Below, in pieces: positions 16,962 to 25,639 of a stretch of DNA of 64,000 nucleotides. Origin of the DNA: Beijerinckia indica subsp. indica ATCC 9039 (lineage in GTDB: Bacteria > Pseudomonadota > Alphaproteobacteria > Rhizobiales > Beijerinckiaceae); assembly GCF_000019845.1 (NCBI RefSeq), contig NC_010581.1:1803501-1867500 (forward strand). Direction: 5' to 3'. The translations under genes were made by a program, and so were the position numbers. Numbering within the stretch: the first letter of the stretch is position 1; each line of letters begins with the position of its first letter. The notes beneath the pieces are model-generated. The model was not told the origin of the DNA, did not search any database, and saw only the letters and a program-made list of their open reading frames with translations.

Positions 16962-18236
16962 ATGCATTATTGTCTCTCTGCCTTTGCTGGTCTGATTTTA
17001 TTTATGGCTGTTGGAGCCATTATTGACAGTTTTGGGCAAGACAGTTTGGCGCAAGAAAATCCGCAAGGAGGAATGACCAGAGCGACGGCCTATCAACAGG
17101 CGAGGCAATTGTCGGAGATCGGCCGGCAGATGTTTTCCGATCCCAGACTGTCGGGCTCGGGTAAATTGTCCTGCGCTTCCTGCCATGATCCCCAGAATGC
17201 TTTTTCGCCCTCCAATGACCTTGCTGTGCAAATGGGCGGCAAAACCCTCGATCGAGCCGCGTTTCGCGCGGCTCCGACGCTCACCTATAAACAGGTGACC
17301 CCGCCGTCCACGGAACATTATTATGAATCCGACGAGGAAGCTGACGGCAGCATAGACAATGGTCCAACGGGCGGCTTGACCTGGGATGGCCGCGTGGATC
17401 GGCGCTCGGACCAAGCCTTGATCCCTCTTTTATCGCCGCTTGAAATGGCGAATGAAGATCGTGCGGCGCTGTCCGATACGATCGAAAAAATTTACGGGCA
17501 AGCCTTGCGCGCTGTGGCAGGCGGATTGGTGTCGCAAGACAAGCAATGGCCCCTCGAAGCGGCGATGAAGGCGCTTGACGCCTTTCAGCAGGAGGGCGCG
17601 CTCTTCTATCCCTTCTCAAGCAAATATGATGCTTTTCTGCGCGGCAAGGCGGAATTGAGCGAGCAGGAAAAACACGGGCTCGAAATTTTCACGGCAGAGG
17701 ACAAGGGTAATTGCGCAAGCTGCCATGTCAGCGCGCCGAGCAAGACGGGCACCCCGCCCTTCTTCACTGATTATGGGTTGATTGCGATCGGCGTGCCGCG
17801 CAATCGCGACATAGCGCAAAATCAAGATCCGGCTTTTTTCGATCTCGGTCTTTGTGGTCCCGAGCGACAGGATTTCCGTGACAGGCCGGATTATTGCGGC
17901 CTGTTCAAGACGCCGACCCTCCGCAATGTCGCCCGCAGAAAAGTCTTCTTCCACAATGGTGTCGTGAAGAGCTTGCGCGAGGCCGTCGCCTTCTATTTCG
18001 AACGCGATACGAAGCCGGAGAAATATTATCCCCACGGCGCCGATGGAACGATTGCCAAATATGACGATCTGCCCGCTGCTTACCATGACAATGTCAATAA
18101 TGAGCCCCCCTTTGGTAAACAGGCCGGAGACCCTTCGACGGTCTCGGAAGCCGACATTGATGCGGTGGTCGCCTTTCTCAAAACCCTGGACGATGGCTTC
18201 TCGAGCCAGGAACCCGCTGCGGTGAAGTATCCGTAA
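16962..18236 (+). CDS. Di-haem cytochrome c peroxidase (MauG/CcpA family)
   Basis: Periplasmic c-type di-haem protein, 424 residues, with an N-terminal export segment (LSAFAGLILFMAVGAII). Haem motifs are CASCHDP at residues 71-75 and CASCHVS near 247. Other family marks are LSGSGKLSCASCHDPQNAFS, GGLTWDGRVDRRSDQALIPL and GLFKTPTLRNVARRKVFFHNG. It should reduce hydrogen peroxide using cytochrome electrons, although MauG-like maturation roles are possible for this branch. It shares its upstream region with the divergent acid phosphatase gene. A weak hairpin with a T-run lies near 18280-18300. Confidence 0.88.
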   Translation: MHYCLSAFAGLILFMAVGAIIDSFGQDSLAQENPQGGMTRATAYQQARQLSEIGRQMFSDPRLSGSGKLSCASCHDPQNAFSPSNDLAVQMGGKTLDRAAFRAAPTLTYKQVTPPSTEHYYESDEEADGSIDNGPTGGLTWDGRVDRRSDQALIPLLSPLEMANEDRAALSDTIEKIYGQALRAVAGGLVSQDKQWPLEAAMKALDAFQQEGALFYPFSSKYDAFLRGKAELSEQEKHGLEIFTAEDKGNCASCHVSAPSKTGTPPFFTDYGLIAIGVPRNRDIAQNQDPAFFDLGLCGPERQDFRDRPDYCGLFKTPTLRNVARRKVFFHNGVVKSLREAVAFYFERDTKPEKYYPHGADGTIAKYDDLPAAYHDNVNNEPPFGKQAGDPSTVSEADIDAVVAFLKTLDDGFSSQEPAAVKYP

Positions 18237-18568
18237 TCGAGCAGAACGGCCTCATTGTGCTTCGCGGATACACGAAAAGCCGGCCGGTTCGGCGTCTTTT
18301 TGCTGGCGACAAGCGCGAAGTTAACGTGACAGGGAATAATTGATTCCTCTATCGTCGTTTGCGTGTGAAACCCTTGAAAAGGTGATCATGCTCCCCGTCG
18401 ATTGACTTTCTCTGGATGAATATTTCGTCTTGCCGATGGACCTGAATCAATGGGGACGCAAGACGTATCCTGTTTATGGATTTTCACTGAAAATACTTGC
18501 CAAGGCAGCGCGGCCCCCTAAAACAAGGCACGCTCGCAAATTGTGGCGAAAAACATGGGAAGGCCAGA
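18237..18568. other. Intergenic region before the patatin gene
   Basis: This 332-bp gap contains GCCGGCCGGTTCGGCGTC followed by TTTTT near 18280-18300, a possible weak terminator for the peroxidase gene. No promoter or gene could be supported in the remainder. Confidence 0.35.
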
Positions 18569-19612
18569 ATGACGTCTGCCGATCATCCGGATACGCCGAT
18601 CAAGAAACGTCCCGTCGCATTGGCTTTGCAGGGGGGCGGCTCGCATGGGGCTTTTACCTGGGGTGTGCTCGACCGGTTGCTTGAGGAACCCTGGCTGGAG
18701 ATCGAAGGGATTTCGGGCACGTCAGCGGGTGCGATGAATGCGGCGATTCTGGCAGATGGTTGGATCAAGGGAGGCGCTCAAGGCGCGCGCGAAGCGCTCG
18801 ATAACTATTGGAGCCGCGTAGCCAAAGCTGCGGCCTTCAACCCGGTCCAACGTACACCTCTCGATCGGCTGCTCGGCCGCTGGTCTCTCGACACGTCGCC
18901 GATGTTCCAATTCTTGGATATGGTGTCGCGCGTAGTGTCACCTTATGAGAGCAATCCCTTTGGCTTTAATCCCTTGCGTTCCATTCTCTTCGAATGCATC
19001 GATTTCCCGAGTCTAAGCCAATCGCCCATCAAAGTGTTCATCACCGCGACCAATGTTCATACCGGACGTGGGCGCGTCTTTCGCAATCATGAACTGACTC
19101 CCGACGTCCTCCTCGCTTCCGCCTGTTTGCCGACCATGTTTCAGGCGATCGAGATCGACGGGATCCCTTATTGGGATGGCGGTTTCGCGGGTAATCCCAC
19201 GCTGACACCCTTGGTCAGGGATGTTGAAACGGATGATATTATTCTGGTGCAGATCAATCCGCGCCAACGGAATGAAACCCCCCGCACGACCGCTGAAATT
19301 CTCAATCGGCTGAATGAAATTTCCTTCAACTCGCCTCTCATGAAGGAATTGCGCATGATCGCCTTGTTGCGCAATGCAACCAATCCGAACAGCAAGGAAA
19401 GTCGGCATTGGGCCAATATCCGCTCGCATTTGATCATGACCGAAATGATGAATGACTTGAATTATTCCTCGAAATTGAATGCGGAATGGGCCTTCGTTGA
19501 CATGCTGAAAGCCGAAGGGCGCCGCGTGACGCATGAATTTCTGGCCGCTCATGCCGATGATATTGGTAAACGCGCCACATTCGATATCGATATTCTGGCA
19601 TCGGAATGCTGA
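18569..19612 (+). CDS. Patatin-like phospholipase
   Basis: Serine lipid acyl hydrolase of 347 residues. The ATG at 18569 is preceded by GGAAGGCCAGA, a usable ribosome-binding site. Residues 15-30 carry the oxyanion loop LQGGGSHGAFTWGV, then the nucleophile motif GTSAG and the catalytic Asp in YWDGGFAGNP. The arrangement IFITATNVHTGRGRVF-like and ILVQINPRQRNETPR is typical of the RssA/patatin group in Alphaproteobacteria. There is no signal peptide, so a cytoplasmic or inner-membrane-associated role in lipid turnover is likely. It is followed by the small-ORF transcript on the same strand. Confidence 0.9.
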   Translation: MTSADHPDTPIKKRPVALALQGGGSHGAFTWGVLDRLLEEPWLEIEGISGTSAGAMNAAILADGWIKGGAQGAREALDNYWSRVAKAAAFNPVQRTPLDRLLGRWSLDTSPMFQFLDMVSRVVSPYESNPFGFNPLRSILFECIDFPSLSQSPIKVFITATNVHTGRGRVFRNHELTPDVLLASACLPTMFQAIEIDGIPYWDGGFAGNPTLTPLVRDVETDDIILVQINPRQRNETPRTTAEILNRLNEISFNSPLMKELRMIALLRNATNPNSKESRHWANIRSHLIMTEMMNDLNYSSKLNAEWAFVDMLKAEGRRVTHEFLAAHADDIGKRATFDIDILASEC

Positions 19613-19742
19613 GGCGGAGCGTATCACGGCCCGAACCATCTTGAGAAGGTGGATACGAGGGCGGCGACCCTAAACCCCTCTGCGAAATCCGGATTTGCAA
19701 AAATCTGGCGACCTGCTACCTTTAAGGCATCGTCAACACATC

Positions 19743-19758
19743 GAAAGGAGGTGATCCA
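19743..19758 (+). promoter_or_regulatory. Extended Shine-Dalgarno, exact complement of the 16S rRNA 3-prime end
   Basis: GAAAGGAGGTGATCCA, plus the following G, is complementary over 17 nt to the canonical 16S tail CTGGATCACCTCCTTTC. Ordinary Shine-Dalgarno sequences pair over 4-8 nt. It sits 7 nt before a GTG codon at 19759 that opens a 22-codon frame. Confidence 0.7.
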
Positions 19759-19827
19759 GTGTCTCATTGTCTTACATCGCGGGCCCGGACCTGGCATCAT
19801 GCCTTCTTGGGGGCTTTCGGCCTCTAA
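19759..19827 (+). CDS. Candidate 22-residue small protein
   Basis: A GTG codon at 19759 opens a short frame ending TAA at 19825-19827. The product starts MSHCLTSRARTWHH and ends AFLGAFGL. It is basic and aromatic with a hydrophobic tail. The case for expression is the exceptional Shine-Dalgarno just upstream and the two hairpins with a T-run just downstream, so the whole unit 19740-19916 looks like one small transcript. I do not recognise a named family. It may be a leader peptide, a small membrane-active protein, or a coincidence within an RNA whose real function is pairing with 16S rRNA. Confidence 0.4.
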   Translation: MSHCLTSRARTWHHAFLGAFGL

Positions 19828-19838
19828 GCCGCCTTATT

Positions 19839-19916
19839 CCGGGATCGCGGACCGCGATCCGACAATGGAAGGACCGTCTCCCGAGCAGTTTTGCGAAGGG
19901 GCGGTCCTTCTTTTTT
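19839..19916 (+). terminator. Hairpin plus rho-independent terminator
   Basis: A hairpin GGATCGCGG-A-CCGCGATCC is followed by AAGGACCG (19869-19876) pairing with CGGTCCTT (19902-19909) and a TTTTTT run. It ends the small transcript containing the 22-codon frame, and lies just before the stop of the convergent GH25 gene at 19925. Confidence 0.8.
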
Positions 19917-19924
19917 GGCCTCTC

Positions 19925-20932
19925 TTAAGGTTGGCTCATGGCAACCGAGCGCGCGGTCTCGGGCTGGGGCGCTCCTGTCGCAGTGGGAATGGCGGCTGCG
20001 GGAAGCAAAGGAGAGCTGGTGCTTGCCGTGTTGATCGTGGGCGCTAGGTTCGTCTGAGGTGTGGAAACGGGTGTTGACGCAGGAACCAGAGCCGCCGCTT
20101 GGGGGCTGCTCTGCGCAGGGGCCGGAGGTGCCGGAATGGAAGCGGTTGTCGTCACAGGTGCTGGCGCCGGTTTTTCTTCCCGCCTGCCCGAGGGTTGGAG
20201 CCAGGCTTGCCATTCCCGCGCATTGCCGTTGAAGGCATTGCGATCGACGAAGCCGCGAATTCCGGGAACATGACCTTCCGCCGTATGTTGCCAGAAATGC
20301 CAACGGCGGTTGCCATATTTGACCGTCGGGTAATATTTTACGCTGCGCACCCAGATCGGATAATCGTTGAATTCATTCTGCATCACGTCGCGGTGGAAAT
20401 CGACGGATGTATAGATGACCGGCCGCTTGCCATAGGCGCGTTCCATGGCGGTCAGGATCATATGCATCTGGGCGAGTGCGACCTCACGCGGGATCTTCTT
20501 TGGGCAGGTCCTGGAATTGCCGTTCCATTCGACGTCGAGCACGGGCGGCAATGCGTCTGGATCATAGGGAACATTTTTCAGGAACCAGGCGGCCTGCTCG
20601 TGGCCCGGGCGGCACCAATAGGCGAAATGATAGGCGCCCCGAGGCACACCGGCCGCTTTTGAAGCCATCCAGTTCTGGAAGAATTTCTCGTCGAGATGAT
20701 CGCCACCTTCAGTCGCCTTGATCCAGGCGAAGCGCACACCGCTCGCTTGAACCGCCCGCCAATCGATTTCGCCCTGATATTTGGACACGTCGATCCCGGA
20801 AATCTCATAATCGCTGGCATGCGGATAAGGATCGATTGCCGTCACACGTCCGCCACAACCGGCAAGACCGAGGCCGAGAAGCGCGGTGCATGCCGCAAGA
20901 AGGGATGAGGAACGCGAAAGGGTCATCGACAT
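19925..20932 (-). CDS. GH25-family lysozyme-like lipoprotein
   Basis: Muramidase-type protein of 335 residues from the ATG at 20932 (an ATG at 20926 is equally possible). The signal LLAACTALLGLGLAGC ends in a lipobox Cys, so it should be membrane-anchored. The GH25 domain spans about residues 40-235: GIDVSKYQGEIDWRAVQ, IKATEGGDHLDEKF, RGAYHFAYW, the acidic pair in VLDVEWNG, and the ending WHFWQHT...VDRNAFNG. A Pro/Ala/Thr-rich tail of about 90 residues (PAPAPVTTTASIPAPPAP) probably spans the envelope. It is expected to cut peptidoglycan between MurNAc and GlcNAc. Confidence 0.88.
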   Translation of the reverse strand: MSMTLSRSSSLLAACTALLGLGLAGCGGRVTAIDPYPHASDYEISGIDVSKYQGEIDWRAVQASGVRFAWIKATEGGDHLDEKFFQNWMASKAAGVPRGAYHFAYWCRPGHEQAAWFLKNVPYDPDALPPVLDVEWNGNSRTCPKKIPREVALAQMHMILTAMERAYGKRPVIYTSVDFHRDVMQNEFNDYPIWVRSVKYYPTVKYGNRRWHFWQHTAEGHVPGIRGFVDRNAFNGNAREWQAWLQPSGRREEKPAPAPVTTTASIPAPPAPAQSSPQAAALVPASTPVSTPQTNLAPTINTASTSSPLLPAAAIPTATGAPQPETARSVAMSQP

Positions 20933-21275
20933 GGGGACTCTGGCGCGAAAACTAGGGAGAAAAGCCGGTTGAACATCAACAGAACGCCTCAAATTGCTTC
21001 CATCGCGTTAAACATACCGTCGCGCTCTGGGGCTCCCCTTGCGCCGTTTTGGAGCAGTTCCGACACGGACCGAACGAAATCCTGATCGCTCCGTCTCCCA
21101 TGCTCCAATGAGTGACATGCTGACCCGATCTGAAACAGAAGAAAAGGGCAAAATTTTTTCTTGTTTGTTGCAAGGTGATGTCAGGACGGGCCCTCGCATT
21201 GTCATATGTCATGCGCGGAAAAAAGCTATCATGCTGATGATTCGCATGGAAAGTCGCAGCAGGAGAGCGATCACG
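20933..21275. other. Intergenic region between divergent GH25 and ABC permease genes
   Basis: No gene is supported here. The reading frame of the permease remains open upstream of 21276 but lacks conservation. AGGAGA at 21261-21266 serves the ATG at 21276. A shared promoter region is expected, without identifiable operator symmetry. Confidence 0.35.
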
Positions 21276-23012
21276 ATGTTGGCCCGGTTCGTCTCCCTCG
21301 CCTTTCTCGATCGCAAAAGTCTGCCAAATCCCTATGATTTTGCCGCCTTCATCCTGCTGCTCGCCGCTTTCGTCGCGGTGGCCTATGGTTCCTCGGGCCT
21401 GACACTGCCCCTCAGCGCCCCCGAGGCCACGCACATATCCCTCGATTATGGCGCCCTGCCCTATTATGCGCTGCGCACGACCTTGCGCATGTTCGCCGCC
21501 ATCGCCGCCTCGCTGGTTTTCACGTTCACTTATGCGACCCTTGCCGCCAAGAGCCAGCGGGCCGCACTCGTGCTCATCCCGCTGCTCGATATTTTGCAAT
21601 CGGTGCCGATCCTCGGCTTTCTTTCCTTTACCGTCACCTTCTTCCTGCATCTTTTTCCGGGCTCCACACTCGGAGTCGAATGCGCCGCGGTTTTTGCGAT
21701 TTTCACCTCTCAGGCCTGGAATATGGCCTTTTCCTTCTATCAATCCTTGCGCAGCCTGCCGCGTGATCTCGTCGAGGTGGCCAACGGTTTCCATCTTTCG
21801 CCCTGGCAGAAATTCTGGCAGCTCGAGACACCCTATGCCATGCCGGCTTTGATCTGGAACACGATGATGTCCATGTCGGGCGGCTGGTTTTTCGTCGTCG
21901 CCTCGGAGGCAATCTCGGTCGGGGACACGACGGTCAAACTCCCTGGCATCGGCTCCTATCTCGCTCAGGCGATCGAAATGCGCCGCATTGACGCTGTCAT
22001 CGCGGCGGTCGCGGCGATGGCAATCGTCATCCTGCTTTATGATCAGCTTCTGTTCCGCCCCCTCGTCGTGTTTGCTGGCAAGTTTCGCGTTGAGCTTTCC
22101 GCGAGCCAGACGAAGGAGAGTTCCTGGGTCGCCGATCTGTTCAATCGTACGCGTTGGTTGCGTGCTCTCATGAGCATGCCGGTTCAGACGCTCTCGAGCA
22201 TTGCGCTCTGGCGTCTTGAACTCCCGTTCTGGCGGGCGCAGGCCATAGACAAACAGGCCCATTCGAGCCGGGTTCTCGATCTCTTGTGGATCACCCTCAT
22301 TGCTTTTCTCTCTCTGTGGGCCTTGCGCTTCGTCATTGTCTTCGTCGGCCAGACTCTGACGTTCGCGGATATTCAAGAGAGTCTCATTCTCACCTTTTTC
22401 ACCATGCTTCGCGTGGTGCTTCTCATGGCTCTGGCGACATTGGTCTGGGTGCCGATCGGCGTATTCATCGGCTTGCGTCCGGCACTCGCGGAAAAGATCC
22501 AGCCGCTGGCACAATTCCTGGCGGCCTTTCCGGCCAATGTGGTCTTCCCCATCGTCGTCGTCGTGATTGTGCGGTTCGGCCTTAACCCCGATATCTGGTT
22601 GAGCTTCCTGATTATTTTCGGCACGCAATGGTATATTCTTTTCAATGTCATTGCGGGCACCATGGCTTTTCCGAACGATCTCAAGGAAGCCGCCTCCTCC
22701 TTCGGCATCAAGGGGTGGAACTGGTGGACGTCCGTCATCCTGCCCGGCATTTTTCCCTTTTATGTCACGGGTGCTCTGACGGCCTCTGGCGGCTCATGGA
22801 ATGCCGCGATCGTCGCTGAATCCGTGAAATGGGGCGATGTCAGCATCGAAGCGCATGGGATCGGCGCCTATATTGCCGATGCAACCGCCAAGGGCGATTA
22901 TCCGCGCATCGTGCTGGGCGTCACCGTCATGTCGATCGTCGTCATATTGTTTAATCGGCTCGTGTGGCGGCCCTTGTTCGGCCTCGCGGAGCGGCGGCTC
23001 AGATTGGATTAA
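21276..23012 (+). CDS. ABC transporter, fused double permease (nitrate/sulfonate/taurine type)
   Basis: A 578-residue inner-membrane protein that contains two permease domains in tandem. Domain 1 (about residues 70-280) has the coupling loop SLRSLPRDLVEVANGFHLSPWQ. Domain 2 (about 340-575) has NVIAGTMAFPNDLKEAASSFGIKG, with helices between. This resembles the SsuC/TauC/NrtB branch, normally two copies of one single-domain permease; here the dimer is covalently fused. AGGAGA 9 nt before the ATG at 21276 fixes the start. The ATPase gene follows after 10 nt. No substrate-binding protein is encoded nearby, so the substrate cannot be inferred. Confidence 0.85.
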   Translation: MLARFVSLAFLDRKSLPNPYDFAAFILLLAAFVAVAYGSSGLTLPLSAPEATHISLDYGALPYYALRTTLRMFAAIAASLVFTFTYATLAAKSQRAALVLIPLLDILQSVPILGFLSFTVTFFLHLFPGSTLGVECAAVFAIFTSQAWNMAFSFYQSLRSLPRDLVEVANGFHLSPWQKFWQLETPYAMPALIWNTMMSMSGGWFFVVASEAISVGDTTVKLPGIGSYLAQAIEMRRIDAVIAAVAAMAIVILLYDQLLFRPLVVFAGKFRVELSASQTKESSWVADLFNRTRWLRALMSMPVQTLSSIALWRLELPFWRAQAIDKQAHSSRVLDLLWITLIAFLSLWALRFVIVFVGQTLTFADIQESLILTFFTMLRVVLLMALATLVWVPIGVFIGLRPALAEKIQPLAQFLAAFPANVVFPIVVVVIVRFGLNPDIWLSFLIIFGTQWYILFNVIAGTMAFPNDLKEAASSFGIKGWNWWTSVILPGIFPFYVTGALTASGGSWNAAIVAESVKWGDVSIEAHGIGAYIADATAKGDYPRIVLGVTVMSIVVILFNRLVWRPLFGLAERRLRLD

Positions 23013-23022
23013 GAGGCTCGTC

Positions 23023-24357
23023 ATGGTGGAAATACGGTCCCCGTTCACTCAATCCGCCTCCCAAATCCTGGTCGAGGCCAAGGACATTTGCCAAAGTTAC
23101 CGCACAGGCTCAGGCGAGACCGGTCCGCTCGTGCTCGATCATGTGGGCCTCACTTTGCGCGAGGGAGAGATTATCGGTCTTCTCGGGCGCTCGGGCTGCG
23201 GGAAATCGTCCCTGCTCCGGATCGTTTCGGGTCTGGTGCTGCCGGCCTCGGGCAACCTCACCTATCTCGGCGAGCCCGTTACCGGACCTGTCGACGGTGT
23301 CGCCATGGTTTTCCAGAGTTTCGCGCTCTTTCCCTGGCTTACGGTGCTCGCCAATGTCGAACTTGGGCTGCGGGCCCGCAAAGTCGGCCGGGAGGAAGCA
23401 CGGGCGCGCGCGTTGAAGGCGATCGATCTGATCGGGCTGGATGGTTTTGAATCCGCCTATCCTAAGGAATTGTCGGGTGGCATGCGCCAGCGCGTCGGTT
23501 TTGCGCGCGCCCTCGTCGTCGATCCGAATATTCTTTTGATGGACGAGCCTTTCTCGGCGCTCGATGTCCTCACCGCCGAAACCCTGCGCACCGACCTGCT
23601 TGATCTCTGGGTCGAGGGACGGCTGCCGATCAAATCGATCCTGATGGTCACCCACAATATCGAAGAAGCCGTCTTGATGTGCAATCGCATCATCGTGCTG
23701 TCTTCCAATCCGGGCCGCATCAGCGCCGAAATACCCGTGACCATGCAGCATCCACGCAATCGGTTGGATCCAGAATTCCGCCAATTGGTCGATAAGATCT
23801 ATGCGCTTATGACCAAACGGCCTGAGCCCGGCCCCGTCGGCCGTGAAGCGGGTTTCCCGGGCCTTGGGCTCGGAATGTCATTGCCGATCATTTCGACCAA
23901 TACGCTCGCCGGCATGATCGAGGAAATCGCCGCCGATCCTTATAAGGGCCAGGCGGCGCTGCCGGAGCTCGCCGACAGTCTGCAAATGGAAATCGACGAT
24001 CTGTTTCCGGTCGGAGAGACCTTGCAGCTTCTTCGTTTCGCAGAGCTCGGCGATGGCGCGATCAAATTGACTCCGCAAGGACTGCGCTTTGCCGATGAGG
24101 AAGTGGATATCCGCAAGCAGCTTTTCGGGGCGCATCTTCTGGCCCATGTGCCGCTCGCGGCCCATATCAAGGCCGTGCTTGACGAGCGCCAGAACCATCG
24201 GGCCAAGGCCAGCCGGTTCCTTGAGGAACTCGAGGATTACATGTCGGACGATTATGCCGAGCAGACGTTGAAAAGCGTCATCAATTGGGGCCGTTATGGC
24301 GAGCTCTTCGCCTATGATGAAAATTCGACGACCTTCAGCTTGGAAAATCCACAATAG
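23023..24357 (+). CDS. ABC transporter ATPase with C-terminal AAA-associated domain
   Basis: A protein of 444 residues from the ATG at 23023. Residues 15-260 are the ATPase: Walker A LLGRSGCGKSSL, Q-loop VFQSFALFPWLTVLANV, signature LSGGMRQR, Walker B ILLMDEPFSALD, H-loop MVTHNIEEAVL, and SSNPGRI, as in the NrtD/SsuB/TauB group. Residues 300-440 (NTLAGMIEEIAADPYKGQAALPELADSLQMEIDDLFPVGETLQLLRFAELGDG, read in parts) form the AAA-associated C-terminal domain found in a subgroup of these ATPases, possibly a regulatory sensor. It follows the fused permease by 10 nt in one operon. Confidence 0.86.
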   Translation: MVEIRSPFTQSASQILVEAKDICQSYRTGSGETGPLVLDHVGLTLREGEIIGLLGRSGCGKSSLLRIVSGLVLPASGNLTYLGEPVTGPVDGVAMVFQSFALFPWLTVLANVELGLRARKVGREEARARALKAIDLIGLDGFESAYPKELSGGMRQRVGFARALVVDPNILLMDEPFSALDVLTAETLRTDLLDLWVEGRLPIKSILMVTHNIEEAVLMCNRIIVLSSNPGRISAEIPVTMQHPRNRLDPEFRQLVDKIYALMTKRPEPGPVGREAGFPGLGLGMSLPIISTNTLAGMIEEIAADPYKGQAALPELADSLQMEIDDLFPVGETLQLLRFAELGDGAIKLTPQGLRFADEEVDIRKQLFGAHLLAHVPLAAHIKAVLDERQNHRAKASRFLEELEDYMSDDYAEQTLKSVINWGRYGELFAYDENSTTFSLENPQ

Positions 24358-24714
24358 GACATTAGAGCATCGCTCGTTGAACGAGAATCGGGTGCGACGC
24401 TTCGGATTGGGTCCAAGATCCGTTCCGTTGGTGGACCCACACCCCCAAAATGCTACGGTTGAAAGTGGTAGCATTCGGATAAGAAGTGATGTATTTTCAT
24501 CATATTACACATGGCCTCTGAAAGTGGGCGGTCCTTTTATGGTCAATTTGAAGCGCCTATAAAGGCTTATAGCATCGCTCGTTCATTCGAATGTTTGAGC
24601 GATGCTATAGAGCATATCTGATTTTATCTTTGGATCTGAGCCATTGGAATCCATGTATACTTTTTTCTTTAAATAAAAAGATAATTTACGGCGTAATTCT
24701 CGTGAGGAATCGTA
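24358..24714. other. Intergenic region with hairpins
   Basis: This 357-bp region starts with TTAGAGCATCGCTCGTTGAACGAG just after the ATPase gene and ends with a strong hairpin at 24569-24608. Between them is ordinary non-coding sequence. The AT-rich part at 24640-24690 probably holds the promoter of the glycosyltransferase gene. Confidence 0.4.
24569..24608. repeat. Perfect 12-bp-stem hairpin
   Basis: ATAGCATCGCTC and GAGCGATGCTAT are exact inverted repeats around a 16-nt centre that itself contains the palindrome CATTCGAATG. The right arm runs into AGAGCATATC. The AGCATCGCTCGTT word is repeated at 24365, so the two form a local pair and may derive from the AGAGCATC repeat family. Confidence 0.5.
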
Positions 24715-25629
24715 ATGACGCATTACGTATCGGTGGTAATACCTTGCTATAATGCAGCCAATACCATCGGTGAATGTCTGTCTTCGCTGGAAGCACAAAC
24801 CTATCCGCGCGAATTCTATGAGATTATCGTGGCGGATAATGGTTCGACGGATGGCTGCCTCGATTTAATCCGTCAAAAGTTTCCACAAGTCCGCATCGTT
24901 CAAGCAGTCCAGAAGGGCTCCGGCTATGCGCGCAATGCCGGGATTGAAGCCGCGGAAGGACAACTGATCGCGAGTATCGATGCAGATTGTGTGGCGGACT
25001 CCAAATGGATCGCAACTTTGGTCGAAGCGATCGAAAGGGTATCGGACGAGGTCGCGGCGATCGGCGGGATGATCGAGCCTTATTCCTACAAAACGACCAT
25101 CGAACATTTCGAGGATTTCTGGATCAAGCAGGAAAATTTGCGCCAGGGCAAAGGTCTCGTGCGCTATGCCGAAACGCCCAATGCTATTTTCCGCATTGGT
25201 CCCTTACGCGTCATGGGGGGATTTGACGGAACCATGGGTTTCGATGACGCGGATCTCGGCATCAGGCTCCAAAAGGCTGGTTTCCGGATCGAGTTTGCGC
25301 CCGGCGCCATCGTCAAGCACCGTAATCCCTCCACTTGGCATGAATTGTTTCGGCACCGCCGTAAATATGGCGCGTTCAATTTCAAGCTGGCGCAAAAATA
25401 TCCGGAATTATTGGGCGATGTCACAGATCCGCGAACCGCGCGGCGCGTCCAATTGGAAACGATCAGACGTGTCTGTGGCGGAATCGTCATCAAGTTTCCC
25501 CTCGCCTTGCTGACAAAGTGGGATAAGCCTTCGCGTTTGTGGCCCCTCGCCGATGCCGTCGCGGCCCTCGCCAATTATCTTGGCTACCGCGACGCCTATG
25601 TGGCGTTTCAACGCTCTTCTCACCACTGA
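24715..25629 (+). CDS. Family 2 glycosyltransferase
   Basis: A 304-residue GT-A fold transferase. The nucleotide-sugar site shows in VSVVIPCYNAANTIGECLSSL and ADNGSTDG, with the metal motif SIDADC. The acceptor side has FDGTMGFDDADLGIRLQKAGFRI followed by HRNPSTWHELFRHRRKYGAF. The C-terminus contains only a weak hydrophobic segment (GGIVIKFPLALLTKW), so it is probably membrane-associated rather than integral. Donor and acceptor are unknown; exopolysaccharide or lipid-glycan synthesis is an inference. It is monocistronic and converges on mgtE. Confidence 0.85.
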   Translation: MTHYVSVVIPCYNAANTIGECLSSLEAQTYPREFYEIIVADNGSTDGCLDLIRQKFPQVRIVQAVQKGSGYARNAGIEAAEGQLIASIDADCVADSKWIATLVEAIERVSDEVAAIGGMIEPYSYKTTIEHFEDFWIKQENLRQGKGLVRYAETPNAIFRIGPLRVMGGFDGTMGFDDADLGIRLQKAGFRIEFAPGAIVKHRNPSTWHELFRHRRKYGAFNFKLAQKYPELLGDVTDPRTARRVQLETIRRVCGGIVIKFPLALLTKWDKPSRLWPLADAVAALANYLGYRDAYVAFQRSSHH

Positions 25630-25639
25630 CAGAACTTGG

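Noticed and set aside
20976..22628. 550-codon minus-strand frame opposite the fused permease gene
   Set aside because: The composition is a charged, low-complexity antisense pattern typical of GC-rich DNA; the plus strand has clear permease motifs.
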